Part shown: in pieces, positions 23,670 to 37,300 of the stretch
Position numbering within the stretch: position 1 is the stretch's first letter
How the letters are laid out: every line of letters begins with the position of its first letter
NCBI RefSeq assembly: GCF_029784165.1
Contig: NC_073696.1
Location: 81,032,220-81,096,219, forward strand
Length of the DNA: 64,000 bases
Source: Wyeomyia smithii
Lineage: Eukaryota > Arthropoda > Insecta > Diptera > Culicidae
Reading direction: 5' to 3'
The notes under the pieces: model-generated
Seen by the model: the letters and a program-made list of their open reading frames with translations, nothing else
Told to the model about the DNA's origin: nothing
Database searches by the model: none
Program-made: the position numbers and the translations under genes

Positions 23670-24492
23670 CATGCTAGAAGAAGGAAGGGTGTCGGAACAT
23701 TATGGACATGTTTTCTACACCTAGAAACATTCACCTGCCAAATTTGGTTCCATTTACTTGATTAGTTCTCGAGATGTGCAGAAATTAGTGTTCATTTGTA
23801 TGGAACCCCTTCCTTCCAGAAGAGATAAGGGTGTCAAACCAATATGGAGATATTTGATACTCTTTAAAACATCCACATGCAGAATTTAGTTCCATTTGCT
23901 TGGTTAGTTCTCGAGATAAGCAGAAATTTGTGTTTCATTTGTTTGGAACCCCTCCCTTACAGAAGAGGGAGGGGTGTCAAACCATAAAGGACATATTAGT
24001 TACCCCTACAAACATCCACCTGCCAAATTTGGTTCCAATTAGTTCGTTAGTTTTCGAGATATGCAGAAATTTGTGTTTAATTTCTATGGAACCCCTCCCT
24101 TCCAGAAGAGAGAGGAGTATCGAATCATTACGGACATAATTTTTACCCTTGACAACATTCTCATGCCAAATTTGGTTGTATTAGCTTGATTGGTTTTCGA
24201 GTTGTGCGAAATTTGTAATCCATTTGTATAGGACCCCTCCCTTCCAGAGGCAGGAGGGGTGTCAAACCATTATGGACATATTTTTCACCCCTTAAAACAT
24301 TAACCTGCCAAATTTGGTTACATTTAGTTGGTTTGTTCTAGAGATGAGCAGAAATTTGTGTTTCATTTGTATGGAACCCTTTCCTTCAGAAGAGGGAGGG
24401 GTGTCAAACTAATGTGGACATGTTTGTTACCCTTCAAACATCCACATGCTAAATCCGGTTCCATTTGCTTGATTAGTTCTGGAGAGGTATCG
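23670..24492 (+). repeat. Tandem array of about 144-bp units
   Basis: Between five and six head-to-tail units share the phrases CATCCACCTGCCAAATTTGG, TTAGTTCTCGAGATGTGCAG, AAATTTGTGTTTCATTTGTATGG and AACCCCTCCCTTCCAGAAG. The GGAACCCC word recurs with spacings close to 144 bp. Units differ from one another by 10-20 per cent with small indels. The last unit breaks off at GTTCTGGAGAGG, where the RTE-type element starts. The ORFs that cover it are translated repeat. Confidence 0.85.
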
Positions 24493-27420
24493 CAGCCCTA
24501 GTAAGGCAGCATACCGAAGGTAAAATACTACGAACAATCCAGATATAAATACGGAACGGAATGATCGGCATGGACCTAGGTGTACGAAAAAGGACAACGA
24601 TTATTGGAAACTCGGTACTTGGAATGTAAGGACTCTACTCGAACCGGCACCTGCAGGTGTCCTGGCTAGAGAGCTGCAAAAGGTGAATGTCGAGGTTGCT
24701 GCCATTCAGGAGGTGAGGTGGCCGAAAACGGGAGAACGCGAATTCCGGGCAGTAGATCCTATTGCGAGCACTTAATTCAAGTACCACATCTACTACAGTG
24801 GCGGTGTGAAAGCAGAAAGGGGAGTCGGTTTCGTGCTCATAGGGAAACAGATGAAGCGTTGAGAATTAAGGGCAAATTTTTCAACTACCCCTGATAAATG
24901 TGTACGCACCGACTAACGATAAGCCCGATGAAGAGAAGGAGGAGTTCTACGAGCTCCTGGAAAAAACGTATAATGAGTGCCCAGGACACGACATCAAAAT
25001 CGTCATCGGGGATGCAAATGCGCAGGTCGGGCAGGAGAACTCCACTCTAATACGAACGAAAACGGCCTGAAGCTTGTCAATTTCGCTGCAACCAGAGGTA
25101 TGGCTATCTGTAGCACTTATTTTACGCGCCGGATTATACGTAAGCACACCTGGAGACACCCAAATGGAGAGGCCTACTCTCGGATCAACCATGTCCTGAT
25201 AGATGATCGGCACTTTTCAGACGTTACAGACGTGAGGTCGTTTAGAGGACCAAACGTTGACTCGGATCATTATCTCGTCGTATCCAAGATTCGCGCTCGG
25301 TTGTCCAACGTGTTAAATCCAGGACGACAAGGAGGATACAGTTGAACATCCAGCGGTTATCAACTGGAGAAGTGGCTACAGAGTACCTGCGGAAGGTTGA
25401 TGAGCGGATCGAGGATCAAGTTGGAGGTAGCCTGAATGAACAGTGGAGGCATATCCACAGTGCAATCAGCACCACAGTAGGAGAAGTATTGGGTACATCT
25501 GCGATAGCCTCGTCCAATAAGTGGTTTGACGCTGAATGCCAGCGAGCGACGGATGGAAAGAACCGCGCCAGAGCTGCTGAAAAAAAACTCGATCGCCGGA
25601 AGAAACGACAGCATTGGGAGCGTATTCTTGCGGAGGTGGAAGGTTGCTTTTCTAGGCACGATGCGAGAAGCTTCTACAAGAAGATAAATGGAATCAGGAA
25701 CCGGAACGTGTCAACCCCTGTCATGAGCAACGATAGGGAGGAGAACCTGATTACCGATAGAACGGAAGTGGCCAGGCCTTGGAAGGAACACTTTAGTGTG
25801 CTGTTGAATGGTGAAGAAAACAGCGTAGTCGAAGAAGCAGGATGGTGGTTGAGGATGATGGCAAAGCTGTGGACCCACCATGGACGAGGTTAAGAAAGCA
25901 GTGAAAGAGCTGAAGAACTGCAAGGCAGCAGGTAAGGACGGCATTCCAGCCGAACTTTTTAAAGTCGGGAGCAAACAGCTGTATCGTGCTTTACACCGGA
26001 TCATGCTGAGAGTGTGGCCCGATGAAGAATTGCCCTCGGACTGGTTGGAGGGTCTCATATGTCCAATCTACAAAAAAGACCACCGCCTGCACTGTAGTAA
26101 TTATCGGGGCATAACCTTTCTTAACACCGTTTACAAAGTTCTCTCCCGTATTCTGTTCCATAGACTGAGGCCGTTGTTGGAAACCTTTGTTGGCGATTAC
26201 CAATGTGGTTTTCGGGGGGACGCTCCACTACGGACCAAATGTTTACCCTGCGTCAGATCCTCGATAACTTTCGAGAATTTAATCTGCAGATGCACCATCT
26301 GTTCGTTGACTTCAAGGCACCGTACGATACAGTAAAGAGAAATGAGTTATGGTGAATTATGGACAAACATGGTCAAACATGGTTTCCCAACAAAACTAGT
26401 TAGGCTGATACGTGCCACCCTTGAAGGCTCTACATCATGCTTCAGAATAGCCGGTGAGATATCGGACTCCTTCGTGACGTTAGATGGTTTGAAGCAGGAA
26501 GACGGGCTGTCAAACTTATTGTTCAACATCGCATTGGAGAGTGCTATACGGAGAGCTGGCATGCAAAGAAGCGGCATCATTACGAAGTCTCGCATGGTTC
26601 TAGGATTTGCGGATGATATCAACATCATTGGTATCAACCGTAGAGCAGTGGAAGAGGCCTTCGGACCTATCAGTAGGAAAGCTGCGAGAATAATGCTCAT
26701 CATTAACTCTGCCAAAACGAAATACATGGTGGCTGGTAGAGAGCGTGGTAGTCCGACGGATGTTGGTGCTGAGGTGGTGTTAGATGGGGAAACTTTTGAA
26801 GTAGTCGACGATTTTATTTACCTGGGTACACTAGTGACATGTGACAACGAGGTTAACCGTGAGATAGAAAGGCGGATAGCAGCTGCAAACAGGGCCTTCT
26901 ACGGATTGCGTAACCAGCTGAGGTCCCGTAGTCTGCAAACCCGTACTTATCTTGCACTCTACAAAACACTAATTCTTCCCGTGGCTCTCTACGGCCATGA
27001 AGCATGGACGTTGAAAAAGGCCGATCGGCGAGCTCTTGGTGTTTTTGAGCGTAGGGTTTTGCGTTCAATCCTTGGCGGCAAACTAGAAACTGGTGTTTGT
27101 TCAGACGCATGAACCATGAAGTGTACCAGGTGTACAAATCGGCGGATATAGTTAAGCGGATAAAACACGGCAGGTTGCGGTAGCTAGAATGCCGGAAGAA
27201 CGACCAGCGAAGACTATATTTAGCCGAAATCCTGATAGAGGCTGTCGACTTCGAGGAAGGCCTCGCACCCATTGGATGTTTGCTGTCGACGAGGATGCCC
27301 GCGAAATCGGTGTTAGGGGAGATTGGAGGATAGCAGCCCAAGACCGAGTGACATGGCGACGTATTCTGGATTCGGCATTGGATCGATAATCAGTCTGCCG
27401 CCGTTAAGTAAAGTAAGTAA
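24493..27420 (+). mobile_element. Nearly full-length RTE-type non-LTR retrotransposon
   Basis: About 2.9 kb of endonuclease-reverse transcriptase coding sequence follows the tandem array and ends in an AAGTAAAGTAAGTAAGTAA tail at about 27404-27422, the short simple-repeat 3' end typical of RTE elements. No ORF1 and no RNase H domain are present, which also fits RTE. The 3' part shares protein and nucleotide similarity with the deleted remnant at 8945-9617. The left edge was placed where tandem-repeat similarity stops. I did not find a clear target duplication. Confidence 0.8.
24560..27389 (+). pseudogene. RTE endonuclease-reverse transcriptase, broken
   Basis: The encoded protein would nick target DNA and reverse-transcribe its own RNA at the nick. 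The endonuclease (APE type) runs from GTWNVRTLLEPAPAG near 24615 through AAIQEVRWPK. It continues through NVYAPTNDKPDEEKEEFYEL, IVIGDANAQVG, an INHVLIDDR segment and DSDHYLVVSKIRARL (the SDH-type catalytic end, 25260). The reverse transcriptase has CKAAGKDGIPAELFK (25921), SNYRGITFLNTVYKVLSRIL (26095), LFVDFKAPYDTV (26305), LKQEDGLSNLLFNIALE and the catalytic GFADDINIIG near 26605. A connection domain, YLGTLVTCDNEVNREIERRI, and a basic C-terminus follow. Stops break the endonuclease. Frameshifts near 24870, 25050, 25345, 25885, 26215, 26340 and 27110 break the rest. The FADD aspartates are intact, but the gene cannot make a full protein. The often-seen annotation 'craniofacial development protein 2-like' refers to this type of endonuclease. 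Confidence 0.85.
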
Positions 27421-27479
27421 GTAACTAGTTTATTGAGGTAATCAAGAAAGTCATTTAATGAATTCTTTGGAAAAAATAT

Positions 27480-27705
27480 ACCGGTCTCTCTGAAGAAGTA
27501 AAACCATGGCGCTACATTCCGATTCGGAACTCGATTTTCTGTTTAGTACACACAGACTTCGCTTCCAACTATTTAGTGTACAGGACAATTGCGGAGCTAG
27601 CACTACGATCCCACTGACACTAACAGTCCTTTCCGAGCCGAGACTCGAACCTACGACGACTGGCTTGTTAAACCAGTATCGTACCTCGGGACCAATTGGA
27701 AACCA
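27480..27705 (-). mobile_element. tRNA-derived SINE, second family, copy 2
   Basis: Reading the minus strand gives a tRNA-like head: GTACGATACTGGTTTAACAA, then the B-box-like GTAGGTTCGAGTCTC at about 27636-27650. The same body blocks as the copy at 8750 follow (TTAGTGTCAGTGGGATCGTAG, TTGTCCTGTACACTAAA, GCGAAGTCTGTGT, TTCCGAATCGGAATGTAGC). Its 3' end is only about 60 bp from the tail of the RTE element, and copy 1 likewise abuts an RTE remnant. The 88-codon minus-strand and 72-codon plus-strand ORFs over it are chance frames. Confidence 0.8.
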
Positions 27706-28116
27706 ATCTCTATACAATACTTGAAATTTTTAAGGAGGAAATATTCAGTTGATTAATGAGATGCGAATATACTCAAAGATTTCCGTCCTTTATTTCCTTG
27801 TTCTTTATAATAAATAGATATTATAGATAGAAATAAATAGAAATTAAAACGATTTTTTTTCTATCAATTTTTACCAATTTCTTACCAGAATTTTCCTAAG
27901 GATGCCTTATAGCATCATTTGACCCATTAAATACGAATAAAAATGATATTCAATGACATCGCCATCGTTTGGCAATACTTTTATGACCCTCAATAGATGC
28001 TGCTTTACAGAATCACATCTGGTAAGTTAGGCTTTGTACGTGGATGAGTACTTAGCTATCCAAAGTTGAAAAAAGTAAAATATTCACGGGGAATTCTGGG
28101 CTGATTCGGGTTTAAC

Positions 28117-28345
28117 ATAACTAAGGAGGCATCCATGAATTACGTAACGCTAATAGGGGGAGGGGGAGTATCCTTGAACGTTACGATTTATTACATAGAG
28201 GAGGAGGGGAGGTAAGATCAGCGTTACGTAATAAAAAATCTCTGGAGAGACTCTCCGAAAACGAGCATTTTTATTAAGCAAATTCTTCTACACATAATTT
28301 TTATTGGGGGGTTGGTGTTGGCGTTACGTTTCGTTACATATGGGA
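28117..28345. mobile_element. Probable TTACGTAACGC-type MITE
   Basis: The left edge reads CATCCATGAATTACGTAACGC followed by a G-rich run. An inverted GCGTTACGTTTCGTTACATA sits at about 28320-28339, and an internal GCGTTACGTAAT lies at 28222. The ends are imperfect inverted repeats. The compact, G-rich, non-coding design resembles the clearer element at 58584-58714. The target duplication was not resolved. Confidence 0.5.
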
Positions 28346-28349
28346 GATG

Positions 28350-31300
28350 AGGGTCCAAAAATTGGGGTTTAAAAATATTGAAGCCCCGCCAAGTGAAAGC
28401 TTTTTATTTTATTTTATTTTCAATAAAAAAATCATTTCGCTGGTTACACCATTAATACAGGAAAAGAGACCTTTTTTCTCGTATCAATACGATATTTTCT
28501 GTTTGAGGAAACCAAACCAAAACAAATATTTTTTCAGGTCTGTAAAATAACGAAATAGCTAGAGTACATTTTTGTTTACTGCTTTAGCTGCACAAACGCA
28601 AGCAACACAGTGCAAATAATAAATCTGACAAAGTTATGAGGCTTCATGCAAGCAACATCCAGCCCTCCTGTGACGAGAATTCAATCTGCTAGTGACCAGT
28701 CACGTGAAATCGATACCTCAAAGCGATAGAAAAACGGCGGCAATATTGAATTACCCCAACAACGATAGACATTCCTACGAGTTTGCTACAGTCTAATTGC
28801 AATATTAATAAACCAACGGTAGCAGCCACATCGCCTTTCTACACATAGCAACTATAAGAAAAAAATCTAAATGCAATGTTGTCAGGATCAATAAATACTT
28901 ACCTTTCTGCAAGCCACTGTAGGACTTCATCAGGTAAAACGAACAATAATAACAAGCCAATCGAAGTGTAAACCAGGTGGAACAAACAAAGAGAGAGAGA
29001 GCGGAAGAGGAGGACAAGTAAAACGCAAAGGTTTAATTTTTTCATCAAATGTTTGCTGTTTTATTACTATCAATATATATACTTTTAATTATTTTCAAAT
29101 GTTTTTCATCTTTTTTTATCAATAATCTCTGTACAAGTAATTGTAATTTTATATCATTTATATATTCATATATTTATTATGTATAGTATATTCAGTATGC
29201 AGTTGTTTTTTTTTCTCATTTATTGTTGGTTACCATTAAAAACTAAGCCTAATAAAAAAGAAGAAAATTAAAATTCTATTTTCACTTGTTGTAAATCTTA
29301 TAATTTAGTTTATCTTTTCGCATGATTGTAGCAGAAAAGAACATGTGGTTCTCTTCAGAAATGAACTTTTTTTTTACTGTAACACAAATCTAAGAAAACA
29401 GGAAAAAAAGTGAACAGAAATATGCGCTTCTCAGCTCGTTGCTGCATCTTGTATGTGTGTTGTCATATCTAGAAAAACGATCATAACGAATAAACAACAT
29501 CCTGGCGGTTTAATCGTATGACAGTGTCTGCGGGTGTTTGTGTTGTACTATGTGGATGTAATTTGTTACTTCCTGGACACACCAGTCCAGGCGACTGTTA
29601 CTATGTTATTCGAAAAGGTTCCAAATACACCTACAGAACAAGTGTGTTACATATGGTTCAGTTTTGCCGTAAAGACTAACGATTTCATTGTTGGGAGAGA
29701 ATTTATCTTCAATATTAATGCCTACAGTACAGTTTCTCCTCCGCGAAGTAATTCTCTTCTCGCTTATCTCTTACTTTTTCTTGTTTGATTGATAGGTTAT
29801 TTTGCTGGATTCTGGGTACTATTTTAAAACAGTTTTCTTTTTTTCGACAGTACGCAAATGTGAGTGTTGATACGGAACGATTGTAGTTCAATATTAACAC
29901 CATCTAAGGTGAGGATGAAATGGATGGGGATGGGGATTACGCTTGTTCACTTTTTAGCAGCTTTCTCGATTGCAACTCGAAAAGATTCAAAAAGTACAAG
30001 CGTTCAGTATCGTTTGTTTGTTTTTTTTTGAATTTTTTTTCCAATCAGTGCAGAAAATGGTAAACTGAAGTTTGAAGGACCGAAATAATACCCACAATCA
30101 TTGGATTTGACTTCGAACGTCAGTTGTAGACAAGATTTAGCAATGATAAAACTACGAAAAGAAAAATGCTTTCTGTGCGAATTTGTATGCATTGTACTGA
30201 AATTGGGATATTGTATTTTTGTTTTTGCAATGTTTCTGTGGTTTTATTTACAATTTCTATGGGTAAACTGTGTTCAGCAAACTGATTATAATTGGTTTTT
30301 CAATTTTGTGTTGAATAATATTCAATTGTTGTCAGCATACAAGATTTCAATGTTTAACACACGTTTTGCAGATTTGGAAACATGCAAGTCACAAGTTGTA
30401 GCATTTATTTTTTGCGATCTGATCTGATTACGAAAAAAATGATGGCTGCATCATGCCAATGTGTTATGGAAATTACTGTACTGTTAATTTATTTAGGAGT
30501 TTGCATCTACTGATCTCGCTTAAAAAGTGTATTACCATTTGCAGAATTTTTTTATTTTTGAATTAATGTTTTTAGCTTCGTTTACCTTCAGGACAGTATA
30601 GATCACATCTAAACAATAGAGTATCGGGTACTAAATACTTGTCAGCATGTGTTATTCATTTTACTCTATCTGTAAAATTTATATGTTCATTTGTTTGTTA
30701 CTAGGGTGTGCTACTACGATCGGATGATGAATGATAGTTCGTTTCAATTCAATGTAGATATACAGTTACCATTGTTAACTCTATCGTAGGTGTTTTCTCT
30801 TCCATGCTAATGCGATGGCCTTTTTTTCGCGCGGCTTGATTGCACGAAACAAACACTTTCAGCAGCGGCTGTGTTGTATATGCGAGATGATGGGGTAAAA
30901 GCGCATCGAGTACGGATTTTGGATGTGCACCAACATGAACGAGAAAACCACCGCCAATATGGCTTCTTCATCTCGCTGCATTTTCTTCCATGTTTACGCG
31001 CTCTGTCTATTTTGCCTCGAACAAGAGTCGTTTGCATTACAATTATAGTTTCCATATATAGCAATTTGGTTTCATTCAAAATCAAGAGAATAAATAAGAA
31101 ATAATAATGAAACAATCTACAAGAGCCCCTAATCCGCACAAAATTTACATTATACATATACACAGTTTTTTTTTCCTCGCTTACTTCGTTTTGGGGTTCT
31201 GGTGCAGTTTACCATTGTATTGCATATATTTTTACAATAGAAATTGTGCCTATGTCGCACTTCATTTGATCAAGTAGTTTTAAATAATAAAAACTATTCA

Positions 31301-34300
31301 GTTGTTATAAATTTACATTACGTATATAAATGCTTCAACAACTTTTTCGATAACTTTATTCCTTTTTCCTCGTGCGGTTTTTTCTTATAAAATGTTTCTC
31401 TTTTTTGTACAATTTTTCAGTTCTTTTTTTTTTGATAATTTTCACGTTGTTTTTGTTTTATTACAAAAAAATACTGCATTTTCCATTATTGTTTCTTTTA
31501 TCATTTCGCTGTCATCTGCTCTTGCACGCACCACTGCCGCGAAGGGTGAACGTACTTTGAACTGTGCAAAAAAGTGCTGGCCATTAAAAACTAGTAAACG
31601 ACAGAAAAAAACAGTTCATAAATGTTTTATATGCTGCGAGCGGGTCCCTCGGTCCAGCGAAAACGTGGACAAACGTACAGGACAGCTCAGCACTACTCAC
31701 ACGCCTGCTAGGTATATGTACGCACAAGCACACGCACACACACAGTTACACATACTCATATGGAAAATCACTTTGCACAGTTCAAGAGCGAGCCCTTCCG
31801 CGGCGGCGAGATTGTATTTGTGAGTTCTCGTTTTTTTACATCTCTATACATATATAACATTTTTCGATATTTATAGTATTTACATGTGTTTTGTTTTCCT
31901 TGCATCTCCCTTAAATGTTACGTGTTCACAGATTGTATATGTTGTGTTTAGCTGTTCTTGACTGCATCATATTTGTTGCTTCTTAGTAAAATAATTTTAA
32001 AAAACCAATAGCAATGGTTTACTCTTTTTCTTTTGTGTTGGTATTTGTCGCTTGATTGCAAATATAAATAATCGTGTTCTTTCCCAATAGATCACAGTTG
32101 TTCATAGTTTCCCTTATTTAGTATTCAGTTTCTTGTCAGTATGTTTGTATTCCCTTAATTTTGATGAGAATCATGTTTCCATTTCTAAGGTTCTTTAAAA
32201 TAGCATAAAATTTGTACATTCAGAGTCTATTGTGGTTGTTTTTCACTTTCTTCTGTCCTCTATAGCTTATTGACACGACCAATTTGTGTGCTCGTTTGTT
32301 TTCATGTTTCTGTTACCTGATTAAACGCGGTAAATCTGAAAATTATATACTAGGAGAGAAAAAACAAATGCTGTTGTCTAGCGGTTTTTACCTTGCTTGA
32401 CCTTTAGGCACACCTGAACAAAAAGAGTATTCCTAATCCAAAACACGCCGTTTTCCCTTCCCGCTTCCATTTGTGGGTCCCGCATTGAGAAACATTTCGC
32501 GCAATCCTATCCTATTATAACTAAGCGTTCACCGCTGCTGACATTCCACATTGAACCGCTGTAAGTTTGGCTGTATGTGTGTACGTGTATGTGTGTATAG
32601 CAAGCACATACGACTAAACGACCCAACCTGGTTTGACCTTTCTTTGCTTTCATTAGAATATTGGCAGAGTTGAACGGCCGAAAAATTATTAGTTTTTGTT
32701 GGTATTCAAATTGGAAAAACTTTGAAACTGTCGCGCATTCCCGAAAGGCCAAACCAAGCCTAAATAACTGTTTCATTTCGCGTTACTAGACAACTATCAA
32801 CATGAAATGTAGGTACTTAAATGCTTTCTTGGTTTACACTTCTTTATCAGGGGTATTTGTTTGTTGCTGTTGTTGTTGTTTTGCTTAAACTTTCATAATA
32901 TTTATCCATATTGTTTTGCTCGCTTTGTAGTCAGTACCTCTTGGCTTATATATGTTGTTCTATATAAAAACGAGTTACTAGGTAATTTGTACGTTTTCTT
33001 AGTCTTATGTTTTGCTGCACTTTCATCCCTTTCAATATACACAATCTAGGTGGTCAATCGGTTTCTCAAATAGTTTTTGATTTTGTTCGCTAAGATTTTA
33101 CTCTTTTACGTTTTTATGGAAGGTAATTCAACGTTTCTTTGTTTTATAATTTTACTTGGTCTATAAATATTATAAAAGCTTCGCTTTGCGGCTGTTTTTA
33201 CAATTAGCATGTTCGGGAATATTTCCGAAAACGAAAAATATTTAAAACAATATTTTCAGACGTTCCTTCGCGCAATCTATCTCTACTCAACGCTCAACTC
33301 AATCCCGGGGTGGTTTTGGGTTGTGAATAGATGTTTGCTTGAATCGTTCAATCAGAAACGCAAACGGTTGGCCACGGTGATAAATGTGATCGCAGCATGA
33401 ACATTTCCCCAGTTTTACTCTATCTTTGGATACAAATCGAAATAATTAGGTGGAATAAAGAGGGAAAGGAGAGTGCTGGCTTCGACTCAGCATTGCAAAG
33501 GCATTTTAGGAACTATAAACGCGCAACTTCAGTTTCAATATAATCCTAGCTTGACTAGCACATACGCATGGATAGCAAAAAACTAACAAAAGTTGGTTGT
33601 CGTAGCGGTGACAAGAGACGTACATAACTGTGTGTGTGTGTCTAAAACTACACTGCTGCTGGAAAACATTCAGATGCACTACAATGCAAGAGGGGATTCG
33701 GCCTTCGCAATACCGCAATCCAGGAAAAATAGGATTAGCTGCCAGCGAGAGTACAGCAGAAAGGACTGACGAAATAGGAACACGTTAGTATTAAAGAAGA
33801 ACATGGTTTTGAAACGAGTAAATTTGGCTCGAATACTGTTTAAATTCACCTTCGATTTGTTTCCAAAAGTAAAGTACGAACAGGAATATTCATGCTGCAA
33901 ATGCGATTCTTTTTACTTTTTTTTTGCTTTGGTTTCTCGTCGACCCAAAAATTAAGACCGACCAAATATCAATGAATGTGATAGTAATATTTTTTTCTAC
34001 TTCAAATAATTTTCCCAAACGTGAATTAAAGCTTCGATATTTTATGTTTCTTGATGCACTGTGTTACTTCTTAATTTGACGGTCATTTTAACTAATTTTC
34101 GATGGGTTTGGTTGACGTTTGTTTTTATTTGAATAAAAATTTGACATTTTAAATTGATTTCTAAAGTAGTATAAAGTTAACAGATTCACTGATTCTATAG
34201 TTTAGCACAAGTAGTATTTCCGCTTATAGTCGAATATTTGCTCTAATCAAAAACAAAAATATATTATCACATTCAAGTATATTCATAATAGCGTTGTTGG

Positions 34301-37300
34301 GTCATGAATTGTCAACTAATCAATTATTTTATTAATCACAACAAATTTTATCTGCTCGTCTGTCTGATGTATACTTCCTAGCTCAACTGAAAAGAGCATA
34401 AAAATCAAACATTTTCAGACTTTTCAGGGATGCTTCTGCTGTTCTCCTTTGCAACACACGTTATACTTATAATGGTTGGTGGTGGTGGTGGTGATGGTTG
34501 ATGCTGTTAAATTAACATGAATGACTCAATACAAAACAGCTACAGCAGTTGTATACCTACTAAACCTTGAACGTCTCATTCTGCTTGTATGGATCACAAA
34601 AAGATCTTAAACTAATAAGTATGACTTCCATATATCACGAGTTTAATATTTTATTCTGTTTTACTCTGCATGCGGATCACAGGCGGCAGAGATTCAGCAG
34701 CTAAACCACGTTCACACGTAAATAGCCCAGGTACCGGAAAATAGTCACACCATGTGCTTTATCGCTCGTAAACCTCTTCTAAATAGTTTCTCAAACCTAT
34801 ATCCCTATTACCTACTATGTTGCACCCCTCGGTTCGCTACATTCAGTCCATGTTGAGAGAAATAATGATTCCCTAACGTATATAACTACAGAAAATCTAG
34901 CTCTTTCAATGATGCAGGATGTTTGTCACCTTAACACAATTTACCTTGAAAAAATCACAGCTAAACTCGTTTTTGCTATCTCTCATGTAGCAGTAGAAAA
35001 TTTCTATCAAACAATCAAACAATTAAAAGCACTCCAGCCATTTGCGAAAAAATGGTACCATTTCTGCGAAAACCTAAAAACACTCCGAAAAAAGAGTGGC
35101 ATTATAAAAGGTGAACGAAAGAAACCGAAATTCCATCGCTTGTTGAAGAAACGTTGCGAAAAGTGCCGAACAAGTGCGACGAGCGTAGCAACAAATGGAA
35201 GATGTGTCAAAACTTTGCCACTTTCGCCTTCAAGCGATCGCACTCTCGGTGGCATGTGAGAATCAACGTAGTTTCGCTCTGACGGAGCTGCAACGTTGCC
35301 ACGATCACTCCTATACCACTTTCTAAATCGCGTTCAGCGTTAGCGTTTGGGCGAAACTGGCGCAGAAGTAGCGAACAGTCATTTCTAAACGCAGAAGTTT
35401 GATTAAAAGTTTTGAAAGTATACAAATTTTGGTATCCTAGACTTCGTTATTGGTTTCCAAGTTTTTGTAGAAAGGCCTTCACTGGAACGTGCATCACGGT
35501 ATAATAATCACAGATGAATGTTGACTTATTATTGGTCGATTGAAATAGAAAAAATATAACAAATAGCGCGTTCGCCAGCAGAACAGGGGCGATCGTTCGT
35601 TCCATTCTACCACCCAGTCAGAACAGGGAGAGTAGTAGACGGGAATGGTTCGATCACACCACGCTGAAGGTTTCTGTTGGTTTTGCTTAGAAAATTTTCC
35701 GATAGATGGGCCAACTAAGGGCTATACATCTGGGCAATGCAACAAAAGTGGATGCCAGATGTAAGATTGATGTCAGAATAATTTTGTTCCACGAACGGTG
35801 AAAATACACATTTTTAAACATTTCTCCGTGCATTGGGTACAATCGTAAAAATGTTATAATATGTACAAACACATAAAATTCGTTTTATCGCAGTTTATCT
35901 TTTGTTTCTATAACTCTGACGTTAACCCCCATTTCTTTGGGGTAAGACGAGCTAAATAGTTTTCACTATGCATAAAATGGCAGTCGTTAAAATTAACGAA
36001 ATGTATTATATTTTATCCGGTGTTTGATTTGGGGCTTGTTAGTTATGTTTATGTACCACTTTGTCTTTCCACTGTTCTCAGTATTTTTTTTTTGTTTTTG
36101 TTTTGCAAAACATTTACATACCTAATATAAACCTATAAAAACTTAAAGCTACAGTTAGATGCTCAAACGAAACTTTTGTCACGCTATTCATCATCAGGCT
36201 ATTTGCACTTAATTGAATCATGTCTTTCCCAATTCTTTTTCATACACACACGCGAGGATGATCAAACAGTACACAGTCAATGACATAAGAGTATTGAATA
36301 TACAATTTGCCAAGAAAAGATAGGAGGGTAAATCAAGAGGTTAAATCAGTTGATTTAATTAAAAACAATAAATCAAATTTAAAACACACATTCTAAGTAG
36401 CCTATCTTTTCTCAGTTCCAGAGGAAAAAAGTTTTCTATTTACAAAAATAAACCTACATTCAGCATTGTTTATTTTACAAAAATAACAAAAGATATAGCA
36501 AAAAAAATCACAGACTCAAAATATGATACAATTTTTTATATTTTGTTTTGAAGCAGGTTCGTTGGGTACAGCTATAACACAACAAGGTTGAAGATTTACG
36601 CAACTTTTACGCGTACTTATTCGGCGAGCCCACGTTGCGTTCATAGCTTATCAAAAAAGGAGGACTGGTTATACAAACTGATAACACAGTACCACGTCAA
36701 TTCATTGATTGAATTTTTCCTGTACTCCTGTGGTCTACGTTGACGAGTTTTCTGATCGATTTCATGAATTATGATAAAAAATTTCAACAAAATGTGCGCT
36801 GAAACGCATGATGAGACATGTCCGTCATGTTTATGTGAACTGAGCTGAGTTATAACTGTAGAATCTAAACTCTTGCATGGCATCACTGTTAACAGCACAC
36901 TGCCACTACCGCTTGGAAACACAGTAGTACTTTTGTCAGGGTTGCCCGAGAGCCTGAGAACAGACATAACAAAAAACACACTACATTGACGTCAATACGT
37001 TTGTATGCCAATCTACTCTAGACGGACACAAATTACACAAGTATACTCAACATACGATACTCGTGAATGGCGCATTAACTTTTATACTAGCGCCAGAGTG
37101 ACGTTTTCTCATTTATTATATTAAATTTCGCTGATTATCAGTTGAGTTTAGTAAATACTCATTTACACTTGCACACATATGCCAGCCAGTTTCTGCGCAA
37201 CGCAATCCAGTATGCGTAATTGCACTGCGTCAATGGATGAATTGTAATGGCAGCTGCTGGAAACGCGTGGTCAGCCATTTTTATAATTCACAAAATAAGC

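Noticed and set aside
23449..24139. Open frames of 79-91 codons over the tandem array
   Set aside because: They are translations of the 144-bp repeat units.
27600..27690. Possible tRNA gene on the minus strand
   Set aside because: The same tRNA-like head recurs at 8750 and 43527 with a shared SINE body, so it is a retroposon.
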